Part shown: positions 6,599-11,205 of the stretch, piece by piece
Layout: the number at the start of each line of letters is the position of its first letter
Position numbering within the stretch: position 1 is the stretch's first letter
Assembly (NCBI GenBank): GCA_947373615.1
Contig: CANBYN010000035.1
Span: 1-11,205 of the forward strand
Reading direction: 5' to 3'
From: Burkholderiaceae bacterium
Lineage (GTDB): Bacteria > Pseudomonadota > Gammaproteobacteria > Burkholderiales > Burkholderiaceae
DNA length: 11,205 bases
The notes under the pieces: model-generated
What the model was told of the DNA's origin: nothing
Databases searched by the model: none
What the model saw: the letters and a program-made list of their open reading frames with translations, nothing else
Translations under genes and position numbers: made by a program

Positions 6599-7758
6599 TT
6601 TTGGCGCAATGGTTACAGGAGGATTTCGGATTCTTCCGAATCTTTAACTACATTACCTTTAGGGCGGTGATGGCAACAGTAACGGCGCTGTTAATCGGTT
6701 TAGCTACCGGTCCATGGGTCATTCGCAAATTAACTGCCTTAAAGATAGGTCAAGCAGTTAGGACCAATGGACCGCAAACCCATTTGGTTAAATCAGGAAC
6801 TCCCACTATGGGCGGCGTCTTGATTTTGATTGGCATATTCATTTCTTGTATGCTCTGGGCCGATTTAAGCAATCGATTTATCTGGATTGTGATGATTGTC
6901 ACTTTTGGATTTGGTCTGATTGGCTGGGTGGATGACTATCGGAAGGTTGTTTACAAAGATCCCAAGGGAATGGCCTCAAGAGAGAAATTCTATTGGCAGA
7001 CCTTGATTGGATTATTTGCAGCAATCTATTTGGCTTTCTCAGTTTCCGAAGTGAACAACCTTAAAGTAATACAGCTTTTTTATGACTGGCTCAAGAGCGG
7101 GTTTGCATTAAACCTTCCCGCAAAATCGAATTTATTGCTGCCTTTCATTAAAGAAGTTAGCTATCCGCTGGGTGTGATGGGTTTCATCATATTGAGTTAC
7201 TTAGTAATTGTGGGTAGTAGTAATGCTGTGAATCTTACTGATGGCCTTGATGGCCTCGTAATCATGCCAGTCATTTTGGTGGGCGCTGCTTTAGGTGCAT
7301 TCGCTTATGTCATGGGTAACGCGATCTATGCCAAATACTTATTGTTTCCTTATATCCCAGGTGCTGGAGAGTTAATGATCTTTACAGGTGCCATGGGCGG
7401 TGCCGGCTTAGCATTTCTTTGGTACAACACTCATCCCGCTAAAGTGTTTATGGGAGATGTAGGTGCGCTCGCTTTAGGTGGTGCACTTGGAACAATTGCA
7501 GTCATTGTTCGCCAAGAGATTGTGCTCTTCGTAATGGGTGGAATTTTTGTTGCTGAAACAGTTTCAGTGATGCTGCAGGTATTTTGGTTTAAGTTCACCA
7601 AAAAACATTTTGGTGAAGGCCGTCGCATTTTCCGGATGGCGCCATTACATCACCATTTCGAATTAGGCGGCTGGAAAGAAACACAGGTAGTGGTTCGTTT
7701 TTGGATTATCACTATCCTTCTGGTCTTAATTGGCTTATCTAGTTTGAAATTACGTTGA
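6589..7758 (+). CDS. mraY: Phospho-MurNAc-pentapeptide transferase MraY
   Basis: Polytopic inner-membrane enzyme that transfers phospho-MurNAc-pentapeptide from UDP to undecaprenyl phosphate, forming lipid I. The 389 residues hold about ten hydrophobic segments. Family motifs are present: KSGTPTMGG (68-76), the Asp pair in DDYRKV (115-120), NAVNLTDGLDGL (212-223), THPAKVFMGDVGAL with D290 (281-294) and the histidine cluster APLHHHFE (351-358). These cover the magnesium and substrate-binding aspartates and histidines known for the family. Translation starts at GTG 6589, overlapping murF by 10 bp behind a strong AGGAGG. The N-terminus (LAQWL, then YITFRA) lines up with E. coli MraY. A perfect 10-bp hairpin lies at 7594-7617. 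Confidence 0.97.
   Translation: MLLILAQWLQEDFGFFRIFNYITFRAVMATVTALLIGLATGPWVIRKLTALKIGQAVRTNGPQTHLVKSGTPTMGGVLILIGIFISCMLWADLSNRFIWIVMIVTFGFGLIGWVDDYRKVVYKDPKGMASREKFYWQTLIGLFAAIYLAFSVSEVNNLKVIQLFYDWLKSGFALNLPAKSNLLLPFIKEVSYPLGVMGFIILSYLVIVGSSNAVNLTDGLDGLVIMPVILVGAALGAFAYVMGNAIYAKYLLFPYIPGAGELMIFTGAMGGAGLAFLWYNTHPAKVFMGDVGALALGGALGTIAVIVRQEIVLFVMGGIFVAETVSVMLQVFWFKFTKKHFGEGRRIFRMAPLHHHFELGGWKETQVVVRFWIITILLVLIGLSSLKLR
7594..7617 (+). repeat. Perfect 10-bp stem, 4-nt loop inside mraY
   Basis: TTCACCAAAA (7594-7603) and TTTTGGTGAA (7608-7617) are exact complements around AACA. They encode the FTKKHFGE stretch just before the conserved HHH region of MraY. No T-run follows on either strand, so termination is unlikely. 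Confidence 0.6.
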
Positions 7759-7768
7759 GCCAAAAAAT

Positions 7769-9391
7769 ATGCTGACATTAGAAAACACCTTCGCACACTC
7801 TACATTCATGGTCGAGGATGGCTATGAAGCGCCCCAGCGTTTCCTGATTTTGGGTTTGGGTGAGTCTGGAGTCGCTATGGCGAAGTGGTGCTTGCGTAAT
7901 GGCGCAGTTGTTCGTTTGGCCGATACTCGCGATCCTTCGAAACTTACTGAACGTCAAAAAGTATGGCTTGAGGAATTAAAGTTTTTGGGCTTGAATGATA
8001 TTCACTTTGGCCCCTTAAACAATGAATTGCAAAATGATGTTGATGTTATCGGTATCAGTCCGGGTTTATCTCCTCTACAAGAGCCTACACAATCTTTTCT
8101 ATTAAATGCACAAGAGGTTGGAATTGAAGTTTGGAGTGAAATTGAGTTCTTTGCTCGTGCAATTGCAGCCTTAAGTTGCATGGCGCTTGCACAGGAGTCA
8201 AGCTATAAGTCAGTTGTTTTAGCAATAACTGGCACTAATGGAAAAACAACTACCACTGCATTAACAGGTCAACTATGCGAGCGTGCTGGTAAGAAAGTTG
8301 CCGTTGCTGGCAATATCAGTCCAGCTGCATTAGATAAGTTAATGAATTGCCTAGATGGCGCCGATCAAATAGAAGATATGCCAGATATTTGGGTGCTGGA
8401 ATTATCTAGCTTCCAGTTGGTTTATACCCATACCTTGAATGCCAACGCAGCCACTGTTTTAAATATTACCCAAGATCATCTAGATTGGCATGGTGATTTA
8501 CAGGCGTATGCCGAGGCAAAATCAAAAATATTTGGCAACGATACAGTATGCATTTTGAATCGCGACGATGCTTTGGTGATGAGCTTATTATCTGAATCGC
8601 AAAAAGCAGATAAAACAATCGTGACATTTGGCACTAATCGTCCGGATGAGCAAGGCGCCTTTGGAATTGAGCATGACTTGCGTGCCGGTGGAATTGATTG
8701 GTTAGTATGGGCAGAGGTAGATGAATCTGTTGAGCCTAAGCCTAAACGCCGTCGTAAATCAGTTGTTATTGAAGAAGATGAGTTGTTACGTCTGAAACGA
8801 TTAATTCCAGCAGATGCCCTGAGAATTCGTGGCCGACATAATGCTTTAAATGCATTAGCGGCACTCGCATTGGCAAGAGCGGCTAATTTACCAATGAATG
8901 TACTCTTGCATGGTTTGCGTGACTATCATGGCGAACCTCATCGCGTTCAAAGCATTGCGATCGTTAGGGATGTTGAATACATTGATGATAGTAAAGGCAC
9001 AAATGTTGGTGCAACTGTCGCAGCCTTGAATGGTCTGGGTAGCAACGAATCTGGGAAAAGGATTTGGCTAATTGCTGGTGGTGATGGCAAAGGTCAAGAT
9101 TTCAGCCCCTTATGCGAGCCTGCAATTCGTTTTGTAAAGGGCGCATTCTTAATTGGAAAAGACGGAGCAATTATTAGCGAGGCTCTGGGCGAATCGGTTC
9201 CTTGTGTGATGAGCGGCAATTTAGTGGCGGCAATTCAAGCTGCAGCCCAGCAGGCCCAGTCAGGTGACATAGTTCTACTATCTCCAGCTTGCGCGAGTCT
9301 AGATCAGTTTAAAGACTACGTAGAACGTGCACAGATATTCAGTACAGAAGTTGAAGAGTTGGGAATGCGTTTTGAAGGAGTTCAGGCATGA
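7769..9391 (+). CDS. murD: UDP-MurNAc-L-Ala:D-glutamate ligase MurD
   Basis: Cytoplasmic ATP-dependent ligase adding D-glutamate, the second residue of the stem peptide. The core is clear: Rossmann-like FLILGLGESG (25-34), P-loop ITGTNGKTT (153-161), ELSSFQL (211-217), NITQDHLDWHG (232-242), AEAKSKIF with the expected carbamoylated K251, RHNALNALAA (356-365), DDSKGTN (406-412), GGDGK (437-441) and SPACASLDQF (505-514). At 540 residues it is about 100 longer than E. coli MurD. The extra length comes from an extended N-terminus, an insert near 134-148 and a charged insert at about 316-342 containing KPKRRRK. The ATG at 7769, 10 bp after mraY, has a weak ribosome site. Met14 (7808) would give a more usual N-terminus but lacks one too. 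Confidence 0.95.
   Translation: MLTLENTFAHSTFMVEDGYEAPQRFLILGLGESGVAMAKWCLRNGAVVRLADTRDPSKLTERQKVWLEELKFLGLNDIHFGPLNNELQNDVDVIGISPGLSPLQEPTQSFLLNAQEVGIEVWSEIEFFARAIAALSCMALAQESSYKSVVLAITGTNGKTTTTALTGQLCERAGKKVAVAGNISPAALDKLMNCLDGADQIEDMPDIWVLELSSFQLVYTHTLNANAATVLNITQDHLDWHGDLQAYAEAKSKIFGNDTVCILNRDDALVMSLLSESQKADKTIVTFGTNRPDEQGAFGIEHDLRAGGIDWLVWAEVDESVEPKPKRRRKSVVIEEDELLRLKRLIPADALRIRGRHNALNALAALALARAANLPMNVLLHGLRDYHGEPHRVQSIAIVRDVEYIDDSKGTNVGATVAALNGLGSNESGKRIWLIAGGDGKGQDFSPLCEPAIRFVKGAFLIGKDGAIISEALGESVPCVMSGNLVAAIQAAAQQAQSGDIVLLSPACASLDQFKDYVERAQIFSTEVEELGMRFEGVQA
9375..9380 (+). promoter_or_regulatory. Ribosome binding site of ftsW
   Basis: AAGGAG ends 7 bases before the ATG at 9388, inside the last codons of murD. 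It supports the ATGA-overlapping start and therefore the long cytoplasmic N-terminus of FtsW. Confidence 0.7.
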
Positions 9392-10659
9392 GCTTAAAAG
9401 AAAAATTATTTCCTGAAAACCGTTTGGGTATCGATCGTTTTTGGAATTTTTCTAGAGGAGGTATTGATAACTTCCGTACTGGTTTAAAAGACGCCGTATC
9501 TGGGGTAGAGCAAACTCGCTCACGCATGATGGAATACGACCAATTACTCGTATGGGCAGTTCTATCTCTAATGTTGATCGGGTTAGTAATGGTCTATTCA
9601 GCTTCCATTACTTTGGCTGATGGCCCTAAATACGCTAATTACAGTAGCAACTTTTTCTTAATTCGCCATGTGATTTCATTGACGATTGCAATTGCAGTGG
9701 GTCTTTGGACATTCAAAATTCCAACGAAGGTATGGGATCGTTACTCGCCAGTAATTTTTGGATTTTCAGTGCTGTTATTAATTGCTGTGCTGATTCCGGG
9801 TGTGGGCAAAGGTGTAAATGGCGCCAAGCGCTGGATTCCTTTAGGTGTAATGAACTTCCAGCCTTCTGAGTTAATGAAGTTTGCTGCAGTTATCTTTGCA
9901 GCGAGTTATACCGTTCAACGACAAGAGTATTTGCATTCCCTTGTTAAGGGAATGTTACCTATGGGTATTGCGGTTGCCTTGGTTGGGGGTCTATTAATGG
10001 CCGAGCCAGATATGGGCGCCTTTGTGGTGGTTGCCTTAATTGCATTTGGCATTCTCTTCTTAGGCGGCATTAATGCGAAATTATTCGGTGGCTTGATCGC
10101 GGTAGGTTTAATGAGTGGTGCGACGATGATTGCTTTGTCTCCATTCCGTCGTGGTCGCATGCTAGCTTTTATGGATCCATGGCAAGTCGATAATGCGGCT
10201 AACAAAGGCTATCAACTAACGCACTCTTTAATGGCATTTGGTCGAGGCGAATGGTTTGGTACTGGCCTCGGTGGAAGTGTTGAAAAATTACATTACCTAC
10301 CAGAGGCACATACCGACTTCATCATGGCTGTGATTGGTGAAGAATTAGGATTTGTCGGTGTCGTTGTCATGATTTTCTTGTTTTATTGGATCGTGCGTCG
10401 CGCATTCTTAATTGGCCGTACTGCCTTACAGCTTGATCGAAGCTTTGCTGGGCTTGCTGCAAAAGGTGTTGCTATCTGGATTGGTTGGCAAGCATTCATC
10501 AACATGGGCGTTAACTTAGGCCTATTGCCTACAAAAGGTTTGACCCTGCCATTAGTGAGCTATGGAGGATCTGGAATTTTAATGAACGCAGTGGCTATTG
10601 CGATGTTGTTGCGAATCGATTTTGAAAATCGCATCTTAATGCGCGGAGGAAAGTTGTGA
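9388..10659 (+). CDS. ftsW: Septal peptidoglycan glycosyltransferase FtsW (SEDS family)
   Basis: Polytopic inner-membrane SEDS polymerase that builds septal glycan strands from lipid II as the partner of FtsI. The 423 residues (E. coli 414) begin with a cytoplasmic tail of about 50 residues, then roughly ten membrane segments starting near 52. Family motifs are MVYSAS (68-73), NGAKRWI (144-150), QPSELMK (158-164), EPDMG (206-210), PEAHTDFI (305-312) with D310 matching the catalytic Asp described for SEDS proteins, and GLLPTKGLTLPLVSYGGS (378-395). The last motif, next to murD and murG, favours FtsW over the related RodA. It overlaps murD by ATGA and murG by GTGA. A 9-bp hairpin lies at 9934-9954. 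Confidence 0.96.
   Translation: MSLKEKLFPENRLGIDRFWNFSRGGIDNFRTGLKDAVSGVEQTRSRMMEYDQLLVWAVLSLMLIGLVMVYSASITLADGPKYANYSSNFFLIRHVISLTIAIAVGLWTFKIPTKVWDRYSPVIFGFSVLLLIAVLIPGVGKGVNGAKRWIPLGVMNFQPSELMKFAAVIFAASYTVQRQEYLHSLVKGMLPMGIAVALVGGLLMAEPDMGAFVVVALIAFGILFLGGINAKLFGGLIAVGLMSGATMIALSPFRRGRMLAFMDPWQVDNAANKGYQLTHSLMAFGRGEWFGTGLGGSVEKLHYLPEAHTDFIMAVIGEELGFVGVVVMIFLFYWIVRRAFLIGRTALQLDRSFAGLAAKGVAIWIGWQAFINMGVNLGLLPTKGLTLPLVSYGGSGILMNAVAIAMLLRIDFENRILMRGGKL
9934..9954 (+). repeat. Perfect 9-bp stem, 3-nt loop inside ftsW
   Basis: CATTCCCTT (9934-9942) and AAGGGAATG (9946-9954) are exact complements around GTT, with a possible G-U pair outside (9933 and 9955). They encode HSLVKGM at residues 183-189. 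No T-run follows. Confidence 0.55.
10645..10650 (+). promoter_or_regulatory. Ribosome binding site fixing the murG GTG start
   Basis: GGAGGA ends 5 bases before the GTG at 10656, within the last codons of ftsW. No in-frame ATG precedes the glycine-rich motif closely enough to replace it: the first is codon 9, which would trim the first beta strand. Confidence 0.75.
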
Positions 10660-11205
10660 CAAAACCCTCCATATTGGTGATGGCTGGTGGCACTGGTGGG
10701 CACATCTTCCCAGGACTTGCTGTTGCCAAATATTTGCGCATCTGTGGGTGGAATGTGTATTGGTTGGGCAACCAAAATGGCATGGAATATCGCCTAGTGA
10801 GGTCGTATGATTTTCCGTTTGAGGCAGTTAAGTTTGGCGGTCTGCGGGGCAAAGGTTTGAAGGCAAAGCTCATGTTACCGGTGAATTTAGCGCGAGCATG
10901 CTTTCAAAGTTGGAAGATTATGCGTCGACTAAAGCCAAGTGTTGTATTGGGCATGGGTGGGTACATTACTTTCCCCGGCGGTTTAGTGACGAAGTTTCTG
11001 AAACGTCCGCTAGTCCTTCATGAGTCCAATTCTGTAGCCGGCAGTGCAAATTGCGCACTTACTAAAATTGCATTACGCACTTTGACTGGTTTCCCAAATA
11101 CGATAGAACATGCTGAGTGGGTTGGTAATCCAATTCGTGATGAGTTTGATTATCTTGCAGCTCCAGCGATACGTTATGAGCAGCGCCAAGGCCCTTTATC
11201 TATTT
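10656..11205 (+). CDS. murG: UDP-GlcNAc:lipid I GlcNAc-transferase MurG (5' part, cut by the window edge)
   Basis: Membrane-associated glycosyltransferase (GT-B fold, GT28) that adds GlcNAc to lipid I, making lipid II on the cytoplasmic face. Only the first 183 codons are present, covering most of the N-terminal acceptor-binding domain. The glycine-rich loop MAGGTGGHIFPGLAVA (9-24), GLRGKG (62-67), VLGMGGY (97-103), LHESNSVAG (121-129) and EWVGNPIR (154-161) are clear. The usual HEQN is HESN here, while the conserved H, E and N remain. The GTG start overlaps the ftsW stop as GTGA. The gene is incomplete only because the window ends. By conserved order, murC would be expected next. Confidence 0.95.
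   Translation, partial: MTKPSILVMAGGTGGHIFPGLAVAKYLRICGWNVYWLGNQNGMEYRLVRSYDFPFEAVKFGGLRGKGLKAKLMLPVNLARACFQSWKIMRRLKPSVVLGMGGYITFPGGLVTKFLKRPLVLHESNSVAGSANCALTKIALRTLTGFPNTIEHAEWVGNPIRDEFDYLAAPAIRYEQRQGPLSI

Noticed and set aside
6622..6642. Bulged 6-bp hairpin just after the mraY start
   Set aside because: Stems of this size are common by chance (over ten expected), and only three Ts follow.
7240..7256. Direct repeat GATGGCCT in mraY
   Set aside because: It simply encodes the DGLDGL of the conserved NLTDGLDGL motif.
7759..7768. Possible internal promoter at the mraY/murD gap
   Set aside because: The gap is only 10 bp, and I see no paired -35 and -10 boxes at suitable spacing in the end of mraY.

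Overview
The window holds the first ten genes of a division and cell wall (dcw) cluster, all on the plus strand and tightly packed: mraZ, rsmH (mraW), ftsL, ftsI, murE, murF, mraY, murD, ftsW, and the 5' part of murG, which runs off the right edge. Gene order, protein lengths and motifs fit a Gram-negative proteobacterium. The mid-range base composition, the long MurD with a basic insert, the NAQREHQEF version of a MurF motif and the overall protein character suggest a betaproteobacterium of the Burkholderiales, most like Polynucleobacter. That taxonomic call is inferred from memory of these families and was not searched.

Layout. Bases 1-176 are an AT-rich, gene-free regulatory region. It carries a 7-bp dyad, A-tracts placed like an UP element, a sigma70-type promoter (TTGACC, 17 bp, TAAAGT) and three 10-bp-spaced MraZ boxes running up to the mraZ start codon. 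From 177 to 11205 coding is essentially continuous. The only gaps are 12 bp (mraZ/rsmH) and 10 bp (mraY/murD). Every other junction overlaps: ATGA or GTGA at five, TGATG at one and 10 bp at murF/mraY. This indicates one long transcript with translational coupling.

How the genes work together. MurE and MurF extend the UDP-MurNAc peptide (meso-diaminopimelate, then D-Ala-D-Ala), acting after MurD adds D-Glu. MraY moves the product onto undecaprenyl phosphate to give lipid I, and MurG adds GlcNAc to give lipid II. FtsW polymerises lipid II and FtsI cross-links it at the septum, with FtsL as part of the activating FtsQLB complex. RsmH methylates 16S rRNA, and MraZ is the cluster's own transcription factor.

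Gene content is ordinary and I found no undescribed enzyme system. The most interesting signal lies inside the genes: perfect short-loop inverted repeats in ftsI, murE, mraY and ftsW, plus a 15-bp inverted repeat in murF. The murE one is followed by a T-run and preceded by a second hairpin with which it could pair alternatively, an attenuator-like arrangement. Also notable is a MurF with histidine where a carbamoylated lysine is expected.
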